64,000 nucleotides of DNA from Lentisphaerota bacterium (GCA_015061865.1 SUVU01000001.1:62001-126000); one strand, 5' to 3'. Shown: positions 18,486-29,250, numbered from the stretch's first letter. The notes: generated by a model not told the origin, from the sequence alone. Translations and numbers: made by a program.

Positions 18486-20297
18486 ATGCGTGACATTAGA
18501 AATATCGCAATTATAGCCCACGTCGACCACGGCAAAACCACATTGGTGGATAAAATTTCCCGTCAGGCCAAACTTTTCCGCGATAATGAGGTGGTAGAGG
18601 AGTGTTTTTTGGACAATAACGACCTGGAGCGTGAACGCGGGATCACGATTTTGTCCAAAAATATCAGTATCCGTTACCGCAATACCAAAATCAACCTGAT
18701 CGACACTCCGGGACACAGTGACTTCGGCGGTCAGGTCGAGAGGGTGTTGAAACTTGCTGACGGTGTGCTGCTGTTGGTCGATGCCGCTGAAGGACCGATG
18801 CCGCAGACCCGGTTTGTGTTGGAAAAAGCGTTGGCTCTGGATTTGCGTCCGGTGGTGGTCATTAATAAACTTGACAAACCTGATGCCCGTCCGCTGGAGA
18901 TCCAGAATAAAGTTTTTGATCTTTTCTGCGAACTGGATGCATCGGACGAACAGTTGGAGTTCCCGACGCTTTTTGCCAGCGGTCGTGACGGCTGGGCGAT
19001 CCGGGATTTGGACGATAAACCGGAATCATTCACCCCGCTGCTGGATGCGATGATCGACATGGTTCCGCCTCCGGCGGAGCGTAAAGGGCCGGTGCAGCTG
19101 CAGGTGGCAACGCTGGATTATTCCACCTTTGTCGGGCGTATCGGTATCGGCAGGGTTTACCGTGGAACGCTGGATTTGAAAAAACCGTTGTCGCTCATCA
19201 AACGTGACGGTACGGTGATGCCGGCGGCAGTGAAACAGCTTTTTACCTTTGAAGGTTTGGGCAGACAGGAAACCGACGTGGTGGAATGTGGTGATTTGTG
19301 TGCGATCGTCGGTATCGGTGATATTGATATTTCAGATACGATTTGCGACGCTGAAAATCCCGAAGCGATGCCGGTTATTGCGATCGACGAGCCGACGTTG
19401 TCCATGACGTTCCGGATCAATGATTCACCGTTTTTCGGACGGGAGGGCAAATTTGTCAGCAGCCGTCAGTTGCGGGAACGGCTTTTCAATGAGACCGAGC
19501 GTGATGTGGCACTGCGGGTGGAGGCTTTAAGTGGTGATGCGTTCAAAGTTTCCGGACGCGGTGTATTGCATCTGGCGATTCTGATTGAAACGATGCGGCG
19601 GGAGGGATATGAATTTTCGGTCGGCAAACCGCAGGTGATCTGCAAAGAGATCGACGGCGTGCAGAATGAGCCGATGGAGCGTCTGACCGTGGATGTCCCC
19701 AATGATTTCGCCGGAAAAATTATCGAAATGGTCGGTTTGCGGCGGGGCGAAATGATCCAGATGGAGGCGCGCGGCAACCGTCAGGTGTTGGATTTCTACA
19801 TCCCGACCCGGGGATTGATCGGTTTCAGAAGCAAAGCGCTAACCGCCAGTCAGGGCGAAGCGATCGTCAACCATATTTTTGACCACTACGAACCGTACCG
19901 GGGGGCGATCCCGGGGCGTGTCAACGGGGTGATGGTCAGTATGGCAGGCGGCAAAGCATTGCCGTTTGCGATCGATGGTCTGCAGCAGCGCGGTGAATTT
20001 TTCATCGAGCCGGGAACGGATGCCTATGAGGGCATGATCGTGGGTGAACATTGCAAAGACGGCGATCTGGTCGTCAACGTTCAGCGGGCAAAGCAGTTGA
20101 CCAATATGCGTGCCGCCGGGAGCGACCGCAATATGAAAATTGCTCCGGCAAGAAAAATGTCTTTGGAACAGGCATTGGAATATATTGAGGACGATGAACT
20201 TGTGGAAGTTACTCCGAAAAATGTCCGGCTGCGCAAAATTCTGCTCACCGAACTGGAACGTCGTCGTCAGCACGTCCGGGAAATGGGATTGAATTAA
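18486..20297 (+). CDS. typA: Translational GTPase TypA/BipA
   Basis: [66 protein letters not shown]. Confidence 0.95.
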   Translation: MRDIRNIAIIAHVDHGKTTLVDKISRQAKLFRDNEVVEECFLDNNDLERERGITILSKNISIRYRNTKINLIDTPGHSDFGGQVERVLKLADGVLLLVDAAEGPMPQTRFVLEKALALDLRPVVVINKLDKPDARPLEIQNKVFDLFCELDASDEQLEFPTLFASGRDGWAIRDLDDKPESFTPLLDAMIDMVPPPAERKGPVQLQVATLDYSTFVGRIGIGRVYRGTLDLKKPLSLIKRDGTVMPAAVKQLFTFEGLGRQETDVVECGDLCAIVGIGDIDISDTICDAENPEAMPVIAIDEPTLSMTFRINDSPFFGREGKFVSSRQLRERLFNETERDVALRVEALSGDAFKVSGRGVLHLAILIETMRREGYEFSVGKPQVICKEIDGVQNEPMERLTVDVPNDFAGKIIEMVGLRRGEMIQMEARGNRQVLDFYIPTRGLIGFRSKALTASQGEAIVNHIFDHYEPYRGAIPGRVNGVMVSMAGGKALPFAIDGLQQRGEFFIEPGTDAYEGMIVGEHCKDGDLVVNVQRAKQLTNMRAAGSDRNMKIAPARKMSLEQALEYIEDDELVEVTPKNVRLRKILLTELERRRQHVREMGLN

Positions 20298-20302
20298 GTT
20301 AT

Positions 20303-20331
20303 TTGCAATGTTGCAGTTTGTGATGTATATT
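20303..20331 (+). promoter_or_regulatory. Putative thyX promoter
   Basis: TTGCAA-N17-TATATT. Confidence 0.6.
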
Positions 20332-20362
20332 ACACCGTAAACAGTTGCAACAACAGGAGAAA

Positions 20363-21064
20363 ATGGTAATGGAACATTTGAATGTGCCTCCGGTAAATCA
20401 TGTCAAAGTGCTTGACGGTCAGGGATGGGTCGGTTTGATCGACCATCTCGGTACTGAAAGCACCATCGTCAATGCGGCGCGGGTTTCTTTCGGGAAATTG
20501 AAAAGTGAGATGGAGGAGCGCGATGTCAAATTGCTGGAATACCTGATCGCCAATCGCCACACCAGCCCGCTGGAACACATGGTGTTTACGTTCAGTATTC
20601 ATTGTCCGTTGTTTGTGCGCGGTCAGTGGCACCGTCACCGGACGTGGAGTTATAATGAGATCTCCCGTCGTTATACGGAAATCGATATGGAATTTTACAC
20701 TCCGGCAGAGTTGCGCCGTCAGTCGGAAAACAACCGTCAGGCATCGTTCAGCGATCCGGATTTTGACGGCAGTGCATTGGCGCAGGAGATCGGCAAACAT
20801 AATCAGGCCAGTCTGGAACTTTACGAAAAATTGCTGGCATCCGGTGTGTGCCGGGAGCAGGCGCGTGGAGTGCTGCCGCAGAATATGATGGTGACGTTCT
20901 GGGGAACGGTGGATTTGTCCAATTTGCTGCACTTCCTCGAATTGCGTGACAGCGACCACGCCCAGTGGGAGATCAGAGAGTATGCTGTTGCCATTAAAAA
21001 GCTCATCAAGCCGATCATTCCCAACGTGGCGGCGTATTTTGAGGGCAAGGGACAGACGTGGTAA
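20363..21064 (+). CDS. thyX: FAD-dependent thymidylate synthase ThyX
   Basis: ThyX signature RHRTWSYNEISRRYTE (RHRxxSxNExSxRY). Start trimmed to the ATG after AGGAGAAA. Confidence 0.94.
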   Translation: MVMEHLNVPPVNHVKVLDGQGWVGLIDHLGTESTIVNAARVSFGKLKSEMEERDVKLLEYLIANRHTSPLEHMVFTFSIHCPLFVRGQWHRHRTWSYNEISRRYTEIDMEFYTPAELRRQSENNRQASFSDPDFDGSALAQEIGKHNQASLELYEKLLASGVCREQARGVLPQNMMVTFWGTVDLSNLLHFLELRDSDHAQWEIREYAVAIKKLIKPIIPNVAAYFEGKGQTW

Positions 21065-21915
21065 TGCGGCGGTTTATTGATTTCTACACAGCGCATCGGG
21101 ATGATCTTGATGCGCTGATTTTTGATGTGGACGGGACGTTGGTTTCCGGCAGGACATTGATTCCCGAAGCGATGGAATTGCTGGAGAGATTGCGGGAGGA
21201 TAGTTTTCCGTATTTTCTGTTGACCAATGATGCCTGCAACTCCTGCGAGCGCAAAGCGGAAATCATTTCTGCCACCGGATTGCAGATCACCCCGGAGCAG
21301 ATAATTTCATCCGGAAATGCGTTGGAGGAATATATCCGTGTTCACAATCTGGCGGGGAAAAAGTTTTACCAGTGCGGCTGTCTGGGCGAACCCAGTTATG
21401 CTGAAAAGGCCGGTTTGACCGTCACCCGTGACCCGCGCGAAATCGGTGAGTGCGAGGGCGTGGTCATGGGCGAGGGCAAGTATGACTGGTTCAGCGAAGT
21501 CAACGGCTTATTCAATTTTCTGCTCCGCAATCCCGATGCGCCGCTGCTGGTCTCAAATCCGGACAGTTACTGGCCGCACCCCGGCGGTATGGGTGTCGGG
21601 GCCGGCGGGATGTGCCGGTTTATCTGCGGTCTGGTGAAAGAAGCCGGTTTTGACGTCACCCCGACTTATCTGGGCAAACCGTATGCGCCGATATATGAGT
21701 ATGTTTTGAAGCGGCTGCCGGAAATGGTGCCGACCTGTCCGAATCCGGTTCCGGAACGGATCGCCATGATCGGGGATTCGCTGGTATCGGATATTCAGGG
21801 CGGTAACGGTGCCGGGATGCTGACCTGTCTGGTGCTGACCGGGATCACCACCCGGGAATTGGCAGACAACGCTCCATTGCACCGCAAACCCGCAGAGATT
21901 TTTGATACGTTATAA
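21058..21915 (+). CDS. HAD-IIA family hydrolase (NagD-like)
   Basis: LIFDVDGTLVSG, YFLLTNDACNS, IAMIGDSLVSDIQGGNGAGMLTCLVLTG. Confidence 0.87.
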   Translation: MVMRRFIDFYTAHRDDLDALIFDVDGTLVSGRTLIPEAMELLERLREDSFPYFLLTNDACNSCERKAEIISATGLQITPEQIISSGNALEEYIRVHNLAGKKFYQCGCLGEPSYAEKAGLTVTRDPREIGECEGVVMGEGKYDWFSEVNGLFNFLLRNPDAPLLVSNPDSYWPHPGGMGVGAGGMCRFICGLVKEAGFDVTPTYLGKPYAPIYEYVLKRLPEMVPTCPNPVPERIAMIGDSLVSDIQGGNGAGMLTCLVLTGITTRELADNAPLHRKPAEIFDTL

Positions 21916-22034
21916 AACGCCAAGTGGATGCGGTTTAGGCAGAAACTGTGTGCGGTTACGCTTTTTTACAGGGACTCACGCCGTTCTCCTTGTCCCGGCT
22001 TGACATTGGAGTTTTTTGTATTTTTCTGTTGAAT

Positions 22035-23576
22035 TTATTCTCCCAGTTCCGTTTCACGGAAACTGATCGCTTCAAAAAGATGTTCGTCGCTGATATTGCT
22101 GCTGCCGGCAAGGTCGGCGATGGTGCGGGCGACTTTTAGAATCCTGCTGTAGGCGCGCGGACTGAGTTTGTAACGGTTGATCGCATTGCGGAGCAACGCT
22201 TCGCCGGAGGCTGAAACCTGACAGAATTTCTGCAGCGCTTTTGGTGTCAACTGGCTGTTGTTGAAAAATCCCCATTCAGCGTAACGCTCAAATTGCAGCT
22301 GCCGTGCTTTTATCACCCGTTCCCGGATGACCGCACTGGATTCGCCGTCCGGGGCTTTCAGCAAATCGTTTTCACTCAACTGCCGCACGGGAACCCGCAA
22401 ATCAATACGGTCAAGCAGCGGCCCGGAGATCCGTTTCAAATACCGCCGTTTTTCCTCCGGTTTGCAACGGCAGCCCAGTTCCACTTCGCCTCTGCCGCAG
22501 GGGCAGGGATTCATGGCGGCACAGAGCATGAACCGTGCCGGAAATACACAACTGCCCGATGCCCGGGAGACGGTGACAACCCCCTCTTCCAGCGGCTGGC
22601 GCAGGACTTCCAGTACATTGCGTTTGAATTCCGGCAGCTCATCCAGAAAAAGTACGCCGTTATGCGCCAGACTGATTTCCCCGGGACGGGGGTCTCTGCC
22701 GCCGCCGATAAGTCCGGCATCCGAAATCGTATGGTGCGGTGACCGGAACGGACGGCGGTCGATCAAAGGCATATCTGCCGCCAGCATCCCCAAAACGCTG
22801 TAGATCCGGCTCGTTTCCAATGCTTCTGCCAGCGACAGCGGCGGCAAAATTCCCGGCAGCCGCATTGCCAGCATGGATTTGCCGGTGCCGGGAGAGCCGG
22901 TCAGCAGCGTGTTGTGCGCTCCGGCGGCGGCGATTTCCAGCGCCCGGCGGGCGGCAAACTGACCTTTGACCTCATTAAAGTCACAGTTGATGCCGGATAA
23001 ATCAAATTTTTCCAATTCAGTACGGAACGGCTTTCCCGCGCCACGGTTGACCAGATCAGCCGCCTCTTTCAACGTCGATACCGGAAAGACCGGGATCGCA
23101 TTGCCGCTTGCCAGTGCCGCTTCACGGGCATTGGCCGGCGGCACCAGCAGCGCTGAAACAGTGCGCAAGGCGGCAAGTTTGGCGGCTATCGGCAGCGCAC
23201 CTTTGACCGGGCGCACGGAACCGTCCAATCCGAGTTCACCGATGGCGGCGATCCTGCCCAGACGCTCTTTGTCCAATACTTCGGTGGCGCCCAGGATCCC
23301 CAGCGCAATCCCGAGGTCAAATGCAGCACCCTCTTTACGCAAATCCGCCGGCGCCAGATTGACCACTGTAAATCCGCGCGGCGGGATGAATTGGGAACTG
23401 ACAAACGCTGAATATATCCGGTCACGGCTCTCTTTTACAGCGGTGTCCGGCAGACCGACGATGGAGATCGCACTGTCTTTCATGCTGGTTGATTGCACTC
23501 CGGTGAGATTGACTTCGATCTCGATCGGAAAGGCATCAATACCGATCACGGTAGCAGAAAAGAGCTTGGCGACCAT
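22035..23576 (-). CDS. YifB family Mg chelatase-like AAA ATPase (ComM-like)
   Basis: VEVNLTGVQSTSMKDSAISIVGLPDTAVKESRDR; GSPGTGKSMLAMRLPGILPPL; FRSPHHTISDAGLIGGG; GVLFLDELPEF. Confidence 0.94.
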   Translation of the reverse strand: MVAKLFSATVIGIDAFPIEIEVNLTGVQSTSMKDSAISIVGLPDTAVKESRDRIYSAFVSSQFIPPRGFTVVNLAPADLRKEGAAFDLGIALGILGATEVLDKERLGRIAAIGELGLDGSVRPVKGALPIAAKLAALRTVSALLVPPANAREAALASGNAIPVFPVSTLKEAADLVNRGAGKPFRTELEKFDLSGINCDFNEVKGQFAARRALEIAAAGAHNTLLTGSPGTGKSMLAMRLPGILPPLSLAEALETSRIYSVLGMLAADMPLIDRRPFRSPHHTISDAGLIGGGRDPRPGEISLAHNGVLFLDELPEFKRNVLEVLRQPLEEGVVTVSRASGSCVFPARFMLCAAMNPCPCGRGEVELGCRCKPEEKRRYLKRISGPLLDRIDLRVPVRQLSENDLLKAPDGESSAVIRERVIKARQLQFERYAEWGFFNNSQLTPKALQKFCQVSASGEALLRNAINRYKLSPRAYSRILKVARTIADLAGSSNISDEHLFEAISFRETELGE

Positions 23577-23581
23577 AACTG

Positions 23582-24598
23582 TTATTCCTCAAGTATAAAT
23601 GGCTCAACGGCAACTTTTTCCAGCGAGTTGAGCATCGGCACACCCCTGGATTGATGTGCCCAGTCCACCGGAGCCGTGGCGATATCATAGTAACTTGCCC
23701 GATCCATCATCTCAATGGCAGCTTCGCCGCCGGCGTGAATTTTGCCGGCAGGAAGAGCATAAACAGTGTCGGTTTTGGTGTTATATGCCGTGACTTTGCG
23801 GCTGGGGATCTGGATCAGATCCATGAAATATCCGGCAAGAAAGACCGCTTTGCCGCCGGGGATCACCTCTGCGGCGGCGATTTCATCCGGGGTGGCACGG
23901 ACATTGACGAGCAGATCGCCGTCTTTGCGGGTGAATTTGGGGTAGGCGGAGAGAATCTGTTTTCTCCGGCGTTTCCACTCCGCCATCCGGTCTTCGCAGT
24001 CGGCAGAGAGCATTTCCTCATAGAATTCTCCCGGCGCAGAGACTCCGGCTCGTTTGAAAAGTTTCAGCAGGTCTCTTTTTTTCAGCACCCGGCGGAACTC
24101 AGTCAGCGGATAGAATTTAGTCCGGTCGGACATTTTTTTCAGCAGCCATTGCGGCACGCTCCGGACTTTTTTTACATCCACCAGGGCAAAGGAGTTTTCC
24201 ACGGTGTTGTAAAGCAGATTGCCCAAGTGAAAATCCGTGTGCAGAAAACCTTTTGACAGCATGGATTTGACCAGATCTGCGATCGCTTCAAAAAAACTCA
24301 TTTCCGGTACATTGTCACGCAAATAATCATCCACCTGCACACTGTCGGCAAATGATCCGGTCACCAGATAATTACCATTATCGCTTTTGCCGTGAAACAG
24401 ATGGTTGACCACCGGCAGTCCCGCCTGCTGCAGCTTCTCTGCCGCCGTAAATTCTTTGGCAAAACCGTGGCTGCTGCGCCGGTCAAATTTGATGAAATAA
24501 TCACCGGCACGCCGGACTTCACGGATCGGGCTGTTTTTAACAACTTCCGCATCACGGAACATTTTTTCTACAGTTTTTATATCAAAATCAACTCTCAT
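23582..24598 (-). CDS. Lipopolysaccharide kinase (Kdo/Waa/InaA)-like protein
   Basis: RRAGDYFIKFDRRSSHGFAKEFTAAEKLQQAGLPVVNHL; GFLHTDFHLGNLLYN; FALVDVKKVR kinase-like motifs. Confidence 0.7.
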   Translation of the reverse strand: MRVDFDIKTVEKMFRDAEVVKNSPIREVRRAGDYFIKFDRRSSHGFAKEFTAAEKLQQAGLPVVNHLFHGKSDNGNYLVTGSFADSVQVDDYLRDNVPEMSFFEAIADLVKSMLSKGFLHTDFHLGNLLYNTVENSFALVDVKKVRSVPQWLLKKMSDRTKFYPLTEFRRVLKKRDLLKLFKRAGVSAPGEFYEEMLSADCEDRMAEWKRRRKQILSAYPKFTRKDGDLLVNVRATPDEIAAAEVIPGGKAVFLAGYFMDLIQIPSRKVTAYNTKTDTVYALPAGKIHAGGEAAIEMMDRASYYDIATAPVDWAHQSRGVPMLNSLEKVAVEPFILEE

Positions 24599-25179
24599 TT
24601 TATCGTCCCAAGTAAAAAGAATGTCCCGCCGAACCGGCGGATGGCAATGTCGGTCAATGCCGGATGCTCCATAAATTCTCCCAATGCTCCCGGCGTATCC
24701 GGGATCTCCCAGATCAATCTGCTGCCGCTTAACGCTTTCAGAAACGCATCGTCACTCAGCAGTTGATGAAAATATTGGCCGCTGTCAGCATACGGCGGAT
24801 CGGCAAAGATGATATCCGGGCGATCGCTGATTTTGGCAAGATACCGTTCCGGAAAGAGCGCATCGAATTCCAGAATCAGTTTTTCCGCTGCGGCTCCGGC
24901 GGCGGTGACCCGGCGGCAATTTTCCCGGATGCAGTCAACGTGAGCAGGGTCGTTTTCGACCATGATCACCGCCGCCGCACCCCGGCTGGCGGCTTCCAGA
25001 GCCAATGCCCCGGAGCCGGAAAACAGATCCAGAACCGTTTTGCCGGCAAAGATCCCGATGCTGTCGAACAGCGCTTTGCGCGCCCGGACAGCCGTCGGTC
25101 TGACCGCCGAATCCGGAAGATCGGCAAGTTCAAGATTGCGGGCAGTTCCCGAAATAATATTCATCTGAAAAATTACCAC
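24595..25179 (-). CDS. rsmD: 16S rRNA (guanine(966)-N(2))-methyltransferase RsmD
   Basis: RPTAVRARKALFDSIG, VLDLFSGSGALALEAASRGAAAV, IIFADPPY. Confidence 0.88.
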   Translation of the reverse strand: MVIFQMNIISGTARNLELADLPDSAVRPTAVRARKALFDSIGIFAGKTVLDLFSGSGALALEAASRGAAAVIMVENDPAHVDCIRENCRRVTAAGAAAEKLILEFDALFPERYLAKISDRPDIIFADPPYADSGQYFHQLLSDDAFLKALSGSRLIWEIPDTPGALGEFMEHPALTDIAIRRFGGTFFLLGTIK

Positions 25180-25332
25180 CGATTAAATAAAACTATATAC
25201 TATGATAATATAGTTCATTACAGAGGGTATTTCAACGGATGTTCGCCGAAGTTACGTTGAAAAAGGCGAAAAAAGTGATATTTTATATGGTGATGGGATG
25301 TTTAACCTGAAAATATGGAGATTTACTGCGTT

Positions 25333-26217
25333 ATGAATGAATTGCTTTTTTGTATCCCGCTGGAGGATCCGTCCGGCGAATTTGAAAATGCCGCCGAGCT
25401 GCTGAATGCTCTGGAATTGGAGTTCAGCAGTTATTTTGACCGGGAAAATTGCAGTGTGAAGCATACCGTTTACACCCTTGATGCCGAATCCGCTGCCGGG
25501 GTGCGGGAGCGTTTGACTGAAGTGCTGCCGATGTGGCGTGAAATCGGTGTGGACTTGAAAATGGGTGAAATTTTTGAACTGCACAAATCCGAGTGGGCTG
25601 AAGCGTGGAAAAAATATTTCAAACCGGTGGAAATTTCTGAAAAACTGCTGGTGCGCCCCTCGTGGCTCAACGATCCGCCGCGGCCCGGACAGAAAGTTCT
25701 GGAAATCAATCCGGGAATGAGTTTCGGTACCGGTCAGCATGCCACGACTTTATTCTGTCTGAAGCAGATCGATAAACTTGCCGCAGCAGGCAAAAGTCTG
25801 CTTGATGCCGGGTGCGGTTCGGGTATTCTGGCGATCGCCGGGGCGTTGCTCGGTTATGGGGTGATCGATGCCTTTGATTTTGACCCGGAAGCGGTGGAAG
25901 TAGCCAAAGAAAACATCGCATTGAACAACTGTTCTGATGCGATCGCTCCGGAAACCGGAAACGCGGCGGATTGGCAGGGACGCCCGGAAAAATACGATGT
26001 GGTCTGTGCCAATATTCTCGGGCATTTGCTGATTTCTTTCCGCTTCAATATTGTCAGTTGGGTCGCTCCGGGCGGCAGTCTGGTGCTGGCGGGGATCCTG
26101 GAAAGGGATTTTGACAAAGTCAGCGCATCTTACGCTGAATTGGGCATGGTTGAGGTCGAGCGTTTCACCGACCGGGAATGGACGGGGGGCGTATTCCGCT
26201 TCGCAAATACAAAATAA
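25333..26217 (+). CDS. prmA: Ribosomal protein L11 methyltransferase
   Basis: WAEAWKKYFKPVEI...MSFGTGQHATTLFCLKQID, SLLDAGCGSGILAIAGALLGYG. Start 25333 or 25315. Confidence 0.85.
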   Translation: MNELLFCIPLEDPSGEFENAAELLNALELEFSSYFDRENCSVKHTVYTLDAESAAGVRERLTEVLPMWREIGVDLKMGEIFELHKSEWAEAWKKYFKPVEISEKLLVRPSWLNDPPRPGQKVLEINPGMSFGTGQHATTLFCLKQIDKLAAAGKSLLDAGCGSGILAIAGALLGYGVIDAFDFDPEAVEVAKENIALNNCSDAIAPETGNAADWQGRPEKYDVVCANILGHLLISFRFNIVSWVAPGGSLVLAGILERDFDKVSASYAELGMVEVERFTDREWTGGVFRFANTK

Positions 26218-26230
26218 TTTCTGTAAAAAG

Positions 26231-26259
26231 TTGAAAAAACAGAGTTTATGAAGTATATT
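26231..26259 (+). promoter_or_regulatory. Putative promoter of the CBM48-glgP-glgA-glgB operon
   Basis: TTGAAA-N17-TATATT. Confidence 0.6.
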
Positions 26260-26308
26260 GTAGCGGAGACATTTTGTTTTTTTAATTCGTTATTATTTGG
26301 AGAAATTG

Positions 26309-26593
26309 ATGAAAAAAACAGCAGCCACCCGTCGCGCAGTGGTATTGACCTATCAGGATGCGCCGGGAAAAAGTGTGATGGTCGCCGGATCTTTCAATGA
26401 CTGGCAGCCGGTTCGTAAACTTGAAGATAAAAGCAATGACGGCACTTACCGCTGTCGTTTACTGCTTGCTCCCGGCGAGTATCAGTACAAGTTTCAGATC
26501 GACGGCGAATGGAGATCCGATCCCGCCAATCCGAATATTGTCCCCAATGAGTTCGGCTCGTTGAATAATGTGCTTATCGTCAAAGAAAAATAA
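26309..26593 (+). CDS. Stand-alone glycogen-binding (CBM48/AMPK-beta-like) domain protein
   Basis: VMVAGSFNDWQPVRKLEDKSNDGTYRCRLLLAPGEYQYKFQIDGEWRSDPANPNIVPNEFGSLNNVLIVKEK; GGAG RBS before the ATG at 26309. Confidence 0.88.
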   Translation: MKKTAATRRAVVLTYQDAPGKSVMVAGSFNDWQPVRKLEDKSNDGTYRCRLLLAPGEYQYKFQIDGEWRSDPANPNIVPNEFGSLNNVLIVKEK

Positions 26594-26614
26594 TTTCAGA
26601 AAAACAAGAAAAAT

Positions 26615-29176
26615 ATGGAACTTCAACTTTACAATGTCGCTCCCCGTATTCCTGCGGAGCTGGATTTTTTGGAAAAACTCGCCGGCAATATCTGGTGGTG
26701 CTGGCATCAGTCGGCGATCGATCTGTTTGTCCGTATCGATCCCAACCTCTGGCGTGAAGTCAGCGGCAATGCCAAAATGTTTCTGCGCAAAGTTTCCGGC
26801 AAACGTTTGATCGAATTGGCGCACGATGCCGGATTTCTGCGGCATTTGAAAAGCGTGCAGGCGGAGTTTGACCGTCAGGTCGGCGGCGCTGTCGCTCCGG
26901 AAAAACGCTCGGTGGCGTATTTTTCACTGGAATACGGTATCCACGAGAGTATTCCGATCTTTTCCGGTGGTTTGGGCGTGCTTGCCGGTGACCATTTGAA
27001 AGCCGCCAGCGATATGTCTTTGCCGCTGGTCGCCGTCGGTCTGCTCTACCGTCAGGGATATTTCCGTCAGGTGCTTGACCGTACCGGCTGGCAGACGGAA
27101 CATTATCCGGTCGCAGAGATCCACGATCTGCCGTTGGTGCGCGGTTGTGACAAAGAGGGCAATCCGGTGACGATCAGTATGCCGCTGGGCGATCGTACTA
27201 TCTACGCCGCCGCATGGATTTTGTGGGTCGGCAATGTGCCGCTGGTACTGCTGGATACCGAATTGCCGCAAAATCCGCCGGATCTGCGTGAAGTCACCTG
27301 GCGTTTGTACGGCGGCGATAAAAGAATGCGCCTGCATCAGGAATTGCTTCTGGGCATCGGCGGCGTGAAAGCATTGCTGGCGCTCGGATTCAACCCGGCA
27401 GTGTGCCACATGAATGAAGGTCACGCCGGTTTCCTGTCGCTTGCCCGTCTGGATCATCTGGTCAACGATCTTAATTACAATCCCGATGTGGCATTGGAGA
27501 TCGTGTGGCGCTCGAATATCTTTACCACCCATACTCCGGTGCCTGCCGGTAACGAAGTTTTTGATATCAACATGGTGCGCCCGTACCTCAAACCGTTTGC
27601 AGATGCGGCGAAATTTGATATTGACCGGGTCATCAGCTGGGGTATCCCGATCACCGATCGCGGCAAAACCTCGGAAATGTCAATGACCGTTTTCGGGTTG
27701 CGTATGGCGGCGAATTACAGCAACGGTGTCAGTAAACTCCACGGCGAAGTCGCCCGCAAAATGTGGAAACACCTCTGGCCGGAACGCTCCGAAGCGGAAA
27801 TTCCGATCGGGCATATCACCAATGGTGTTCACATCAGCTCCTGGGTGTCCGCCCGTCACAACCGTTTGTTTGAACACTATCTCAGCCCCAGCTGGCTGAA
27901 TAATCCGGATATGGTGCAGCTGTCTGACGATCTGGCATCGCTGCCGGATGATGAATTGTGGAACGTTCATGAGTTGTGCCGTCAGTCGCTGGTGCGTTAC
28001 GTCCGCCGTCTGGTGCAGCGCAATTTCCGTTATATGACCGGGATCAATTCCGGTTCGGATCAGAAAAAACCGCTGCTGCAGCCGGATGTGCTGACCATCG
28101 GTTTCGCCCGCCGGTTCGCTACCTACAAACGCGGTACTCTGCTGTTGCGGGATAAAGAACGGCTGTTGAATCTGCTGCGGGATAAAAACCGTCCGGTGCA
28201 GTTCATTTTCGCCGGGAAAGCGCACCCCGCAGATAATGGCGGCAAACAGTTGATCCGGGAGCTTATCGAGTTTGCCCAGCGTGAAAATGTACAGCACAAG
28301 CTAGTGTTTCTGGAAAACTACGATATCGGTATGGCACGCCATCTGGTACAGGGCGTTGACGTTTGGCTCAATACTCCGCGCCGTCCGCAGGAAGCCAGCG
28401 GTACCAGCGGTATGAAAGCGGCGATCAACGGCGTTATCAACTGCAGTATTCTGGACGGTTGGTGGGCAGAGGCCTACAACGGCGAAAACGGCTGGGCTAT
28501 CGAGGGCAACGATTACTACATCGAGGATGAGGATCGGGATAACTTTGAAAGTCAGCAGCTTTTCAACCTGCTTGAAAACGAGATCATTCCCTGCTTCTAC
28601 GAGCGCGTCGGCGGCGATCTGCCGAAACGCTGGATCGCCCGGATGAAAGCCTCCATCACCACCGGTCTGGGATTTTTCTCCAGCGCCAGAATGGTCGGGG
28701 ATTACAACCGCAAATATTATTTGCCTGCTGCCAAAGCATTTGCAACTCTTACGGCTGATAATGCCGCTGCCGCCGCCAAACTGGTCGATGTCAAAGGCCG
28801 CCTGGTCAATAATTTCGGCGTTGAAAATCTGGATGAGTGCAAACTTTACATCGGCAATCCGGTCGTTCAGGGTTCGCTGGATGATCTGCACGTCGGTGAT
28901 AAAATTGCGATCACGGTCGATGTGCATCTCGCCGGTTTGACTCCTGCGGAGGTGGAAGTCGATGCGTACAGCGGTACTGCCGATGCTCACAACGAACTTA
29001 TGGACAGTACGGTAACTGTGTTGTCCATGCTGGAAGATCGCGGCAACGGCAACTATCTCTACGGCGGTGAAGTAGAGTGCGGAGTTTCCGGTCGTTTCGG
29101 TCTTACCGCCAGGATCAAAGCCGCCGGTAACGATTGGGATAACAGCGTTCCCGGATTCATGTGCTGGCCGCGCTGA
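26615..29176 (+). CDS. glgP: Alpha-glucan phosphorylase (GT35, DUF3417-containing type)
   Basis: LEKLAGNIWWCWHQSAIDLF N-terminus; YFSLEYGIHESIPIFSGGLGVLAGDHLKAASD; NTPRRPQEASGTSGMKAAINGVINCSILDGWWAEAYNGENGWAI. Confidence 0.94.
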   Translation: MELQLYNVAPRIPAELDFLEKLAGNIWWCWHQSAIDLFVRIDPNLWREVSGNAKMFLRKVSGKRLIELAHDAGFLRHLKSVQAEFDRQVGGAVAPEKRSVAYFSLEYGIHESIPIFSGGLGVLAGDHLKAASDMSLPLVAVGLLYRQGYFRQVLDRTGWQTEHYPVAEIHDLPLVRGCDKEGNPVTISMPLGDRTIYAAAWILWVGNVPLVLLDTELPQNPPDLREVTWRLYGGDKRMRLHQELLLGIGGVKALLALGFNPAVCHMNEGHAGFLSLARLDHLVNDLNYNPDVALEIVWRSNIFTTHTPVPAGNEVFDINMVRPYLKPFADAAKFDIDRVISWGIPITDRGKTSEMSMTVFGLRMAANYSNGVSKLHGEVARKMWKHLWPERSEAEIPIGHITNGVHISSWVSARHNRLFEHYLSPSWLNNPDMVQLSDDLASLPDDELWNVHELCRQSLVRYVRRLVQRNFRYMTGINSGSDQKKPLLQPDVLTIGFARRFATYKRGTLLLRDKERLLNLLRDKNRPVQFIFAGKAHPADNGGKQLIRELIEFAQRENVQHKLVFLENYDIGMARHLVQGVDVWLNTPRRPQEASGTSGMKAAINGVINCSILDGWWAEAYNGENGWAIEGNDYYIEDEDRDNFESQQLFNLLENEIIPCFYERVGGDLPKRWIARMKASITTGLGFFSSARMVGDYNRKYYLPAAKAFATLTADNAAAAAKLVDVKGRLVNNFGVENLDECKLYIGNPVVQGSLDDLHVGDKIAITVDVHLAGLTPAEVEVDAYSGTADAHNELMDSTVTVLSMLEDRGNGNYLYGGEVECGVSGRFGLTARIKAAGNDWDNSVPGFMCWPR

Positions 29177-29200
29177 ATTCAGATAAGCAACTGCAACGAT

Positions 29201-29224
29201 TCCACTGCCGGCAACGGCAGTGGA
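29201..29224. other. Intergenic hairpin with GCAA tetraloop between glgP and glgA
   Basis: TCCACTGCCG-GCAA-CGGCAGTGGA, perfect 10-bp stem, no following poly-T. Confidence 0.7.
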
Positions 29225-29250
29225 AAACAAGTTAAAGTCAGGAGATAAAA

